From contig JANXWT010000168.1 of NCBI GenBank assembly GCA_025351035.1, forward strand, positions 1-9,333: a stretch of 9,333 bases of DNA. The letters run 5' to 3'. Of the stretch, positions 1-6,440 are shown piece after piece. The position numbers were made by a program, and so were the translations under genes. Origin of the DNA: Opitutia bacterium. Its GTDB lineage: Bacteria; Verrucomicrobiota; Verrucomicrobiia; Opitutales; Opitutaceae. The first letter of the stretch is position 1. Every line of letters begins with the position of its first letter. Under the pieces are notes generated by a model. That model worked only from the letters and a program-made list of their open reading frames with translations. It did no database searches and was not told where the DNA came from.

Positions 1-1
1 C

Positions 2-226
2 TTTTTCGGCGGCGTCACGACGCCCTCCGACCTCGTGACCGAAGGTGCGTTCCACAGGGTGAAGGACGCCTTCATCGAGGCGGCGATGAAAGCCGGCGAC
101 GCCGAGTTCGTCCGCCAGCAGAAAAATTCTCCCGCCGACAAGCAGCCGACCGCCGCCCAGCACCTCAAGCTCCGCACCGACGCGCTGCTCGACCGCCTGA
201 TCTTCAAACTCGAACCCAAGCCCTGA
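2..226 (+). CDS. C-terminal fragment of a protein paralogous to the cyclophilin extension
   Basis: The frame is open from the first bases of the window and ends at TGA 224-226, so this is the 3' end of a gene that starts upstream; the internal GTG at 35 is not needed as a start. The 74 visible residues contain no catalytic motif I recognise. The final residues, TDALLDRLIFKLEPKP, closely match the end of the cyclophilin-type protein at 1155-2345 (VDAMLDSLIFIFEPQPKS), and the charged helix-like stretch before it has similar length and character. I infer that this is a paralogue sharing at least that C-terminal domain; whether it also has an N-terminal isomerase domain cannot be seen. The next gene (mrr) starts 3 nt after the stop, the same gap as between the cyclophilin gene and its follower. 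Product function is not known. Confidence 0.75.
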   Translation, partial: FFGGVTTPSDLVTEGAFHRVKDAFIEAAMKAGDAEFVRQQKNSPADKQPTAAQHLKLRTDALLDRLIFKLEPKP

Positions 227-229
227 GCC

Positions 230-1144
230 ATGCCTATCCCCGACTACCAAACACTGATGCTGCCGCTGCTCCGCTTTTATTCGGACAACGCGATTCATTC
301 TCTCAAAGAAGCCGAGGCTTCTCTCGCAAAAGAATTCAAACTCACCGAAGACGAGCTGAGCCGGCTTATCCCTAGCGGTCGGCAGACAACTTTTTATAAC
401 CGCGTCGGCTGGGCGCGGACCTATATTTCAAAAGCCGGTTTGTTGAGCACGGCGAAGCGTGGATACTTTTGCATCACCCCTTCCGGGTCAAAAGTGTTGG
501 CGAGCAAACCAGACCGTATCGATGCGCGATTCCTACGTCAGTTTCCCAGTTTCATGGAGTTTAAGGAAACTAAACACGACGAAAACTCTTTCACAATAGC
601 CGCTACGCCACTCGTTGAAACCAAAGAAAGCCCCGAAGAACTTATTGATTCTGCCCACACTCAACTCAAGCGGGCCCTCGCAGCCGAACTTCTCTCGCGC
701 ATCAGTCAAGCAGCCCCAATATTCTTCGAACGCCTTGTCGTCGAACTGCTGCTCAAGATGGGTTACGGTGGTTCGCGGCAGGATGCCGGCCGGGCGATTG
801 GCCGCAGCGGCGACGGCGGCATCGACGGCATCATCAACGAGGACCGCCTCGGCCTCGATAGCATCTACCTTCAGGCGAAGCGTTGGGAAAATCCGGTCGG
901 CCGGCCGGAAATTCAGAAATTCGCCGGCGCGCTCGCGGAGCACCGCGCCAAGAAGGGCGTGTTCATCACCACGTCGTCGTTCACCAAGGAAGCCCTCGCC
1001 TCCGCCACGAAGCATGACGCCCGCATTGTCCTCATCGACGGCGAAAAACTCGCCACGCTCATGATCGACCACGGGCTCGGTGTGACGCTTGAGGCCACCT
1101 ACGAAGTGAAGCGAATCGACTCCGACTATTTCGCTGAAGAATAA
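230..1144 (+). CDS. mrr: Mrr-type restriction endonuclease (type IV, modification-dependent)
   Basis: The 304-residue product has the length I recall for E. coli Mrr and aligns with it from residue 1 (MPIPDY...LPLLRF) to the end (DSDYF). Residues 1-95 match the Mrr N-terminal winged-helix domain (ITSG-like IPSGRQ, NRVGWA, ITPSG). Residues about 100-150 are a variable charged linker. Residues 160-285 form the Mrr catalytic domain of the PD-(D/E)xK fold: FERLVVELL helix (E167, E172), GDGGIDG (D195, D199), the QAKRW strand (Q215, K217), VGRPEIQKF and GVFITTSSFT. All expected catalytic residues are present, so it looks intact. Family members cut DNA carrying foreign methylation in the cytoplasm. 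No methylase or specificity subunit is next to it, as expected for type IV. It starts 3 nt after the previous stop with no Shine-Dalgarno sequence. Its 5' half is unusually AT-rich (541-600 is about 38% G+C by hand count) while 781-840 is about 72%. Confidence 0.93.
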   Translation: MPIPDYQTLMLPLLRFYSDNAIHSLKEAEASLAKEFKLTEDELSRLIPSGRQTTFYNRVGWARTYISKAGLLSTAKRGYFCITPSGSKVLASKPDRIDARFLRQFPSFMEFKETKHDENSFTIAATPLVETKESPEELIDSAHTQLKRALAAELLSRISQAAPIFFERLVVELLLKMGYGGSRQDAGRAIGRSGDGGIDGIINEDRLGLDSIYLQAKRWENPVGRPEIQKFAGALAEHRAKKGVFITTSSFTKEALASATKHDARIVLIDGEKLATLMIDHGLGVTLEATYEVKRIDSDYFAEE

Positions 1145-1154
1145 TTCTCCGCTC

Positions 1155-2345
1155 ATGAAAATCCTCCGCCTCGTCTTGCCACTCGCCTGTGCCGCGCGTC
1201 TCTGCGCTGCCGAAACCGCGCCGCTCCCCGACGGTCTCTACGCCGAGTTCACCACGCCACATGGCGTGTTCACGGCCGAGCTGTTCTACCAGCAAACACC
1301 GATGTCTGTCGCGTCGTTTGCCGGGCGCGCCGAGGGCTCCCTCGCCCCACGCGACGGCAAACCGTTTTTCACCGGGCTGACGTGGTATCGCGTCGTGCCG
1401 GGCTTCGTCATCCAGAGCGGCGACCCGACCAATCCCGGCGGTGGCATCCAGAGTCGTCCGCCGCCGAAGCCCGATGACGTCGACACCGGCCATCCGTTTC
1501 CGTTTCCCGACGAGATCGTGCCCGGCCTGCACCACAGCGCCGTCGGCACGCTGTCGATGGCCAACGGCGGACCCGACACGAACAGCTCGGAGTTTTTCGT
1601 GACGCTCGCCGACACGACGCGACTAAACTACCTGCACAACGTCTTCGGCCGCACCGTGCGCGGCACCGAAGTGCTGCCGCTCATCCAGCTCAACGACGCG
1701 TTCTCGATCAAAATTCTCCGCATCGGCGCGGCGGCGCAAGCGTTCAAGGCCGACGAGGCGACGTTCAAGGCGCTCGCCGACCATGCCGGCAAATACAACG
1801 GCGCGGCTGATCCCGGCCCGACGACCCACTTCGACGATCCCGACAAGGTGTTGCCGCAGGAGGTTCCGCGCGCGAAAAACTTCAACTTCAAGCTGGAGAA
1901 CTTCCAGCGCTTCACCGGCCAGCGCCTCTACGCGCGCACCTACGCCACGCTGCCTCAACCCGCGACCGCGGCTTCCGCGGAAGGAAATGCGCCACCCGCG
2001 CCCGTCGAGAAAATCACCCCGTCGAAGTTCACGCAGAAACTCGCGCGCGAACTCGGCATCGCGAAGAACGGCGTGCTCGCCGTCTATTTCGCCGACAAGG
2101 ACGACTGGTATCTGTGGGTCGGCGACGATCTCACGCCGACGTTCAACCCCGAGAAGAAAAAGCTGATGGCCCGCAAGACCGAGCTCTACGCCGCCGTGAA
2201 AGCGAAAGCCGCCGGCTACGCCGACGAAGCCCGCAAGCGCAACGGGCCGGAGAAACCGCTCACGCCCGCCGACCTCACGAAATACTCCGTCGACGCGATG
2301 CTCGACTCGCTCATCTTCATCTTCGAACCCCAGCCGAAATCCTGA
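1155..2345 (+). CDS. Exported cyclophilin-type peptidyl-prolyl isomerase with long C-terminal extension
   Basis: The 396-residue product starts with a short signal peptide (MKILRLVLPLACAARLCAA, cleavage probably near residue 19), so it should act in the periplasm or cell envelope. Residues about 28-192 are a cyclophilin domain that speeds cis-trans isomerisation at prolines: WYRVVPGFVIQSGDP (R79, F84, Q87), GTLSMAN at 131-137, SSEFFVT at 144-150, and LHNVFGRTVRG at 160-170 (H161, F164). The usual SQFF reads SEFF (E146 for Gln), and the conserved Trp before the catalytic His region is absent, so activity may differ from cyclophilin A. Residues about 195-396 are an extension without a family I recognise; it has a Pro/Ala-rich linker near 266-285 and a Lys/Ala-rich helical stretch at 332-362. 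Its last ~30 residues resemble the truncated gene at 2-226. It starts 10 nt after mrr and ends 3 nt before the first amidohydrolase, suggesting co-transcription. Confidence 0.9.
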   Translation: MKILRLVLPLACAARLCAAETAPLPDGLYAEFTTPHGVFTAELFYQQTPMSVASFAGRAEGSLAPRDGKPFFTGLTWYRVVPGFVIQSGDPTNPGGGIQSRPPPKPDDVDTGHPFPFPDEIVPGLHHSAVGTLSMANGGPDTNSSEFFVTLADTTRLNYLHNVFGRTVRGTEVLPLIQLNDAFSIKILRIGAAAQAFKADEATFKALADHAGKYNGAADPGPTTHFDDPDKVLPQEVPRAKNFNFKLENFQRFTGQRLYARTYATLPQPATAASAEGNAPPAPVEKITPSKFTQKLARELGIAKNGVLAVYFADKDDWYLWVGDDLTPTFNPEKKKLMARKTELYAAVKAKAAGYADEARKRNGPEKPLTPADLTKYSVDAMLDSLIFIFEPQPKS

Positions 2346-2348
2346 CCC

Positions 2349-3680
2349 ATGAAACTGATTCGCTTCACCGTTCCCGCCGCTATCCTCGCGCTCGCTCTGA
2401 GCGCACGCGCCGACGACCTCCGCCAGCTCGTGGCGCAGAAAGTGGCCGCCGACTATCCGTCGCTCGACGCGCTCTACAAAGGTTTTCACGCGCACCCGGA
2501 GCTGTCGCTCATGGAAACGGCGACCGCCGCGAAGCTCGCCGGCGAATTGCGCGCGGCAGGTTACGAGGTCACGGAGAAGTTTGGTGGCACGGGTGTCGTC
2601 GCCGTTTTGAAAAACGGACCCGGCCCAGTGCTGATGGTGCGCAGCGAACTGGACGCACTGCCCGTCGAGGAAGCGACCGGTCTGTCCTACGCGAGCACGG
2701 TGAAAACAAAAGACCTCACCGGCCGCGAGACCGCGGTGATGCACGCGTGCGGACACGACATCCATTTGACCTGTCTCGTCGGCACGGCGCGCACCATGGC
2801 GGCGATGAAAGACCGTTGGAGCGGCACGCTGATTTTCATCGGCCAGCCGGCCGAGGAACGCCTGCTTGGTTCGCGCGCCATGCTCGCCGCCGGGCTCTAC
2901 CAAAAATTCCCCAAGCCCGACTTCGTTGTGGCGTTGCACGACGACTCGATCCACGCCGCCGGCACCGTCGCGGTAGCGCCGGGGCCCGTCACCTCCAACG
3001 CCGATACGGTGGAGATCACCGTGCGCGGAGTTGGCGGCCACGGCTCGACGCCGCACGTCACCAAGGATCCCGTGCTGCTCGCCGCGCGCATCGTCGTCGC
3101 GTTGCAGAACATCGTGAGCCGCGAGACCGATCCCCGCGAGCCGGCGGTCGTCACCGTCGGCTCGATCCACGGCGGCACCAAGGCCAACATCATACCCAAC
3201 GAGGTGAAGCTGCAGCTCACGCTGCGTTCCTACTCCGACCAAGTGCGCGCCCACACGGTCGAAGCCTTGAAACGCATCTGCCGCGGCGAGGGCATCAGTG
3301 CCGGCCTGTCCGAAGATTTGCTGCCCATCGTGAACGTCATCACCGACGAAGGCACGGCCGCCACCTACAATGATCCCGCGCTCGCGGCCCGGGTGCGCAG
3401 TGCCGCCGTGAGCGCGCTCGGTGCCGACGCCGTGAAAACCGCGGAGCCCGTGATGGCGAGCGAGGACTTCAGCGCCTTCGGTCGCACCGCCGAGCACGTG
3501 CCGATCTGCACCTTCGACCTCGGCGCTTCCGACCCGGCCAAGCTCGCCGAAGCGGAGCGCACCGGCGTGCCGTTGCCCGGGCCGCACAACAGCAAGTTTG
3601 CCCCCGTGCCCGAGCCGACGATCAAGACCGGCATTGCCACGATGTCCGCCGTGGTGCTCGACTTGCTCGCGAAGAAATAA
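2349..3680 (+). CDS. Exported M20D-family amidohydrolase/metallopeptidase, copy 1
   Basis: The 443-residue product has a signal peptide ending around SARA (residue 21) and should be periplasmic. It belongs to the M20D group (hippurate hydrolase, N-acyl-amino-acid and indole-3-acetyl-amino-acid hydrolases), zinc- or manganese-dependent enzymes that split amide bonds of acylated amino acids or small peptides. Visible metal-site motifs: MHACGHDIH (C134, H136), GQPAEE (E169, E170), ALHDD (H197) and PHNSKF (H413). The lid/dimerisation domain carries GVGGHGSTPH at 227-236 and GGTKANIIP at 275-283. The usual RADMDALP motif reads RSELDALP (S99, E100), a non-standard change close to the active site. 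The length is usual for the family once the signal peptide is removed. It follows the isomerase by 3 nt and precedes a paralogue that aligns along its whole length. The substrate cannot be deduced from sequence. Confidence 0.92.
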   Translation: MKLIRFTVPAAILALALSARADDLRQLVAQKVAADYPSLDALYKGFHAHPELSLMETATAAKLAGELRAAGYEVTEKFGGTGVVAVLKNGPGPVLMVRSELDALPVEEATGLSYASTVKTKDLTGRETAVMHACGHDIHLTCLVGTARTMAAMKDRWSGTLIFIGQPAEERLLGSRAMLAAGLYQKFPKPDFVVALHDDSIHAAGTVAVAPGPVTSNADTVEITVRGVGGHGSTPHVTKDPVLLAARIVVALQNIVSRETDPREPAVVTVGSIHGGTKANIIPNEVKLQLTLRSYSDQVRAHTVEALKRICRGEGISAGLSEDLLPIVNVITDEGTAATYNDPALAARVRSAAVSALGADAVKTAEPVMASEDFSAFGRTAEHVPICTFDLGASDPAKLAEAERTGVPLPGPHNSKFAPVPEPTIKTGIATMSAVVLDLLAKK

Positions 3681-3709
3681 TTTTCATCAACCCAACTGAA
3701 ACCCGCCCT

Positions 3710-5038
3710 ATGAAATTCCTCCGCCTCCTTGCCCCCGTCGCCGCGCTCGCCCTCGCGCCGTTTGGCCGCGCCGCCGATCTCCACCAACTCGTCGCGCAGA
3801 AAGTAAACGCCGAATACCCGTCGCTGTTTGAAATCTACAAGGATCTCCACCTGCACCCCGAGCTCTCGTTCATGGAAGTGCGCACCGCCGGCATCGTCGC
3901 GAAGGAACTGCGCGCGCTCGGCTTCGAGGTCACCGCGAAGGTCGGCGGCATGGGCGTCGTCGGCGTGCTGAAGAACGGCGCGGGCCCGACGGTGTTCGTG
4001 CGCGCCGACATGGACGCACTGCCGGTGAAGGAGGAAACCGGCCTGCCTTACGCGAGCACGGCGGTGACGAAGGACCTCACCGGCAAGGAATATCCGACGA
4101 TGCACGCCTGCGCGCACGACTCGCACGTCACGGCACTCATCGGCACGGCACGGACCCTCGCGGCGCTGAAAGACCATTGGTCCGGCACGCTCGTGCTGGT
4201 TGGCCAGCATGCGGAGGAAGCCGTCGGCGGCGCGCGCGCGATGCTGCAGGACGGACTTTTCACGCGCTTCCCGCATCCGGACTTCGTGATCGCTTTCCAC
4301 ACGCTCTCCGATCTGCCGGCCGGGCTCGTGGCCTGCATCGAGGGGCCGGCCTACGCCAACGTGGACTCAGTGGACATCACCGTGCGCGGCTACGGCGGCC
4401 ACGGCTCGCGACCGCACACGACCCGCGACCCGGTCGTGCTCGCCTCCGAGATCGTCGGCATGCTCCAGACGATCGTCAGCCGCGAGCTGAAGCCCGGCAC
4501 ACCCGCGGTCGTCACCGTCGGCACGATCCACGGCGGCACGCGCCGCAACATCATCCCCGACGAAGTGAAGCTCGAACTGACCATCCGCTCCTATGACGAA
4601 GCCGTGGCCGACCAAATCATCGCCGCGATCAAGCGCATCTCGTTGCACGCCGCCGAGGCGGCCGGGGTGCCGGCCGACCGGATGCCCCTTGTCAACGCCA
4701 CCGAATACCGCACGCCCGTCGTGGTGAACGACGTCGCTCTCGCGCGCCGGCTCAACGGCGTTTTCTGCACGTGGTTCGGCGAAGCACGCGTGCCCACCGT
4801 CGAGCCCGCGACCTATGGCGAGGATTTTGCCGAATACGGCCGCACCCGCCCGAAGGTGCCGATCGCCATTTTCTCCGTCGGCGGCACCGACCCGGCGAAA
4901 TGGGATGACGCCAAGAAAACCGGCGCGCCGCTGCCCGGGAACCACTCCGCCCTCTTCGCGCCGCTGCCCGAGCCTACCCTCAAGACCGGCATCACGGGAT
5001 CGGTTGCCGCCGTGCTGGACTTGCTGGCAAAAAGGTGA
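3710..5038 (+). CDS. Exported M20D-family amidohydrolase/metallopeptidase, copy 2
   Basis: The 442-residue product is a tandem paralogue of the preceding gene with the same layout and nearly the same length. It has a signal peptide (MKFLRLLAPVAALALAPFGRAA) and the M20D fold. Metal-site motifs are MHACAHDSH (C134, H136), GQHAEE (E169, E170), AFHTL (H197) and NHSALF (H412). Here RADMDALP is intact (residues 98-105), unlike copy 1, but the usual CGHD reads CAHD and QPAEE reads QHAEE, so the two copies diverge at different active-site positions and may differ in substrate. The dimerisation domain keeps GYGGHGSRPH and GGTRRNIIP. The role is inferred to be periplasmic hydrolysis of acylated amino acids or dipeptide-like compounds. 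It lies 29 nt after copy 1 with no obvious Shine-Dalgarno sequence or terminator between them. Its first 18 nt differ from those of the isomerase gene at a single position. Confidence 0.92.
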   Translation: MKFLRLLAPVAALALAPFGRAADLHQLVAQKVNAEYPSLFEIYKDLHLHPELSFMEVRTAGIVAKELRALGFEVTAKVGGMGVVGVLKNGAGPTVFVRADMDALPVKEETGLPYASTAVTKDLTGKEYPTMHACAHDSHVTALIGTARTLAALKDHWSGTLVLVGQHAEEAVGGARAMLQDGLFTRFPHPDFVIAFHTLSDLPAGLVACIEGPAYANVDSVDITVRGYGGHGSRPHTTRDPVVLASEIVGMLQTIVSRELKPGTPAVVTVGTIHGGTRRNIIPDEVKLELTIRSYDEAVADQIIAAIKRISLHAAEAAGVPADRMPLVNATEYRTPVVVNDVALARRLNGVFCTWFGEARVPTVEPATYGEDFAEYGRTRPKVPIAIFSVGGTDPAKWDDAKKTGAPLPGNHSALFAPLPEPTLKTGITGSVAAVLDLLAKR

Positions 5039-5069
5039 TTCGCTGCCGCCGCATTCAAAAAAACCCTAC

Positions 5070-5426
5070 ATGCGGCCCATGAAAACCCCTACGCGGTCCG
5101 CCTTCACGCTGGTGGAAATCATGATCGTAGTCGTGATCATTGGTTTGCTCGCGTCGCTTGCGATCCCCGCCTTCCAAAAAGTCCGCGCCATTTCGCAGGA
5201 TAAGGCTGTGCTGAACAATGCCCGGCAGCTGTCCGCGGCGGCCGAACAATACTATCACGAGAATGGCGCCACGACGGTCGCGCAGGCCAACCTTGTCGGC
5301 TTGGGCTATTATGTCCGCGTGCAAGGCGCCGTGGCGAACGAGACCTACCCGGCGTTTTTCACGGAAGGCGTGACGATCACGATCGCCGGCGTCGCCGGCG
5401 CCCGCACGGTAACCTACGCGCCCTGA
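5070..5426 (+). CDS. Short type IV pilin/pseudopilin-like protein
   Basis: The 118-residue product starts MRPMKTPTRSA and continues FTLVEIMIVVVIIGLLASLA, the class III (prepilin peptidase) signal and N-terminal helix of type IV pilins and type II secretion pseudopilins. Cleavage is expected between A11 and F12, with E16 as the conserved Glu-5 of the mature form. Position -1 is Ala instead of the usual Gly, which is tolerated in some pilins but less common. The helix continues (QDKAVLNNARQLSAAAEQYY) into a small globular tail ending VTYAP, with no cysteines. Such proteins are inserted in the inner membrane and built into a pilus or secretion filament; no assembly genes are nearby, so its machine is unknown. 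A second ATG at 5079 (MKTPTRSA) is equally good. It lies 31 nt after the amidohydrolase and may be its own unit. Confidence 0.85.
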   Translation: MRPMKTPTRSAFTLVEIMIVVVIIGLLASLAIPAFQKVRAISQDKAVLNNARQLSAAAEQYYHENGATTVAQANLVGLGYYVRVQGAVANETYPAFFTEGVTITIAGVAGARTVTYAP

Positions 5427-5545
5427 GCGCGAGAGCCCGAGCGGGTGAAGCCTCGGCCTCGCGGCCTGCAGCCGCCGGCGCAGACGGGCGCGGGGATAAT
5501 CTTGCCGCGCCGGCCGGGTGTGCTCTTCGTGGGCCATCGACGTCC

Positions 5546-6193
5546 ATGAGCCCGCGCCCAACAATGAAAATCTGCGGCCTCACCACGGTGGAAGATGCCT
5601 GGAGCGCCGCAACCGCGGGTGCGGATTTTCTGGGATTTATTTTTCATCCTGCCTCGCCCCGCCACCTGACCTTGGACCAATACCGGAGCATGGCGGCCGC
5701 TTTGCCCGCCTTGCCCAAAGTCGCCGTGATCGTCGAACCCACGCGCGAGGAGTTAGCCAGGCTCTGGCAGGCTGGTTTCGAGCGCATTCAGCTCCACTGC
5801 CGATTCGAGACGCCGCTCGACCACTTGCAAGCTTGGTCCGCAGCGACAGGCGTTGACCGGCTGTGGCTCGCCCCGAAGTTGCCGCCGGCCGAGGAATTGC
5901 CGCCGCACTGGCTGCCACTCGCACGCACTTTCCTGCTCGACGCTTATCACGCCGAAAAATTCGGCGGCACCGGGCAAACCGGGGACTGGGAGAAATTCCG
6001 CCGGCTTCAGGCCCAGCATGCGCAGCACGATTGGATTCTTTCGGGCGGGCTGACACCGGACAACCTTGCCGCCGCGATTGCGGCGACTGACGCCCGCTTC
6101 ATCGACGTGAACAGCGGCGTGGAATCAGCTCCGGGGAAAAAAGACGGCGCCAAACTCCGCGCCCTGAACGCGGCCTTGGAAAAAATCAGCTGA
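5546..6193 (+). CDS. trpF: Phosphoribosylanthranilate isomerase
   Basis: The 215-residue product is TrpF, the third step of tryptophan synthesis, which converts N-(5'-phosphoribosyl)anthranilate to the carboxyphenylamino-deoxyribulose phosphate by an Amadori rearrangement in a cytoplasmic (beta/alpha)8 barrel. Motifs in order: MKICGLT (general base C10), GFIFHPASPR at 30-39, VAVIVEPTREEL at 59-70, IQLHC at 81-85, FLLDA with general acid D132, FGGTG at 139-143, ILSGGLTPDNL (phosphate binding) and IDVNSGVESAPGKKD at 186-200. The usual QLHG reads QLHC (C85). The length is normal for a single-domain TrpF. A second ATG at 5564 (MKICG) is a plausible alternative start; neither has a Shine-Dalgarno sequence. 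It precedes the trpE leader region by about 107 nt and may have its own promoter in the GC-rich gap at 5427-5545, where I could not pick one out. Confidence 0.95.
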   Translation: MSPRPTMKICGLTTVEDAWSAATAGADFLGFIFHPASPRHLTLDQYRSMAAALPALPKVAVIVEPTREELARLWQAGFERIQLHCRFETPLDHLQAWSAATGVDRLWLAPKLPPAEELPPHWLPLARTFLLDAYHAEKFGGTGQTGDWEKFRRLQAQHAQHDWILSGGLTPDNLAAAIAATDARFIDVNSGVESAPGKKDGAKLRALNAALEKIS

Positions 6194-6223
6194 AGTTATC
6201 ATCCCGGTGTCCGCGCCGCGTCT

Positions 6224-6252
6224 GTCCGAACGGACTAGCTTTTCATTCGGAC
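6224..6252. repeat. Inverted repeat upstream of the trp leader
   Basis: GTCCGAA at 6224-6230 is perfectly complementary to TTCGGAC at 6246-6252, with a 15-nt loop. Inside it, GTCCG 6224-6228 also forms a near-contiguous palindrome with CGGAC 6231-6235. The position, just upstream of the candidate promoter of trpL/trpE and 31 nt after trpF, would suit either a weak trpF terminator (a TTTT run lies in the loop at 6240-6243, not after the stem) or an operator. The sequence alone does not decide. Confidence 0.4.
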
Positions 6253-6262
6253 GCCATGCCGC

Positions 6263-6290
6263 TTGACAACCCATGCGGGCGCCGTATTGA
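6263..6290 (+). promoter_or_regulatory. Candidate sigma-70-type promoter of the trp leader
   Basis: TTGACA at 6263-6268 is a perfect -35 hexamer. A 16-nt spacer leads to TATTGA at 6285-6290, a poor -10 (only the first three bases match TATAAT). If used, transcription would begin around 6297, only a few bases before the leader-peptide ATG at 6301, making the leader message nearly leaderless; this agrees with the lack of a Shine-Dalgarno sequence there. A second TTGACA lies at 6287-6292, forming a direct repeat (TTGACAACCC / TTGACAAACCC, 24 nt apart) that might instead be a regulator site. Confidence 0.35.
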
Positions 6291-6300
6291 CAAACCCGCA

Positions 6301-6390
6301 ATGTCAAAACTTCTCCCGAGTCTCCTCTCGCCCGCCCAAGTTGGGGCGTGGTGGCGGTATTCCGGCTCGGAGAAGGTGACGCGAACCTAA
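6301..6390 (+). CDS. trpL: trp operon leader peptide with tandem Trp codons
   Basis: A 29-codon reading frame runs from ATG 6301 to TAA 6388-6390. Its product starts MSKLLPSLLSPAQVGAWWRY and ends SGSEKVTRT. Codons 17 and 18 (6349-6354) are two adjacent TGG Trp codons, the hallmark of ribosome-mediated trp attenuation. It lies directly upstream of a strong intrinsic terminator (6419-6450) and trpE (6456). The peptide itself is expected to be without function; translation senses charged tRNA-Trp. No Shine-Dalgarno sequence precedes the ATG, which may be close to the transcription start. Evidence is the combination of position, the Trp pair, and the terminator. Confidence 0.85.
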   Translation: MSKLLPSLLSPAQVGAWWRYSGSEKVTRT

Positions 6391-6440
6391 CGCCCGCACG
6401 CGACTACCCTTTTTCCCGAGCCCGGTCATTCGACCGGGCT
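6346..6440 (+). promoter_or_regulatory. trp attenuator: alternative RNA pairings
   Basis: Hand pairing shows mutually dependent structures. Candidate 2:3 antiterminator: CCGGCTCGG 6362-6370, just after the Trp codons, pairs with CCGAG-C-CCGG 6416-6425 (9 bp, one bulged C at 6421), which would consume the 5' arm of the terminator. Candidate 1:2 stem: GCGTG 6346-6350 and GGCG 6353-6356, covering the Trp codons, pair with CGCC 6391-6394 and CACGC 6397-6401 around a 2x2 internal loop; a ribosome stalled at the Trp codons would block it. A further option pairs CCGAG 6316-6320 with CTCGG 6366-6370, hiding the antiterminator strand. The 3:4 stem is the terminator. Which competing stem keeps the antiterminator strand away in Trp excess is uncertain without folding energies. 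Confidence 0.7.

Noticed and set aside
35..226. A separate small gene starting at GTG 35
   Set aside because: The frame stays open to the left edge of the window and the C-terminus matches a larger paralogue, so it is the end of a longer gene.
1155..1215. Lipoprotein signal in the cyclophilin (PLAC, Cys at residue 12)
   Set aside because: The hydrophobic stretch before the Cys is too short and Pro at -3 is not a good lipobox; ordinary signal peptidase cleavage after CAA is more likely.
1623..3587. Long antisense open frame (654 codons) over the isomerase and first amidohydrolase
   Set aside because: Both genes on the + strand have clear family motifs; the antisense product is Arg/Gly/His-rich with no motif, as expected for the shadow of high-GC coding DNA.
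5437..5475. Small hairpins between the pilin-like gene and trpF (for example GCGGC 5461-5465 with GCCGC 5471-5475)
   Set aside because: Stems are only 4-5 bp in very GC-rich DNA and no T run follows; not enough to call a terminator.
6224..6252. TrpR-like operator (GGACTAGC at 6232-6239)
   Set aside because: Only a half-match to the ACTAG core and no symmetric partner; no basis for claiming a TrpR site.
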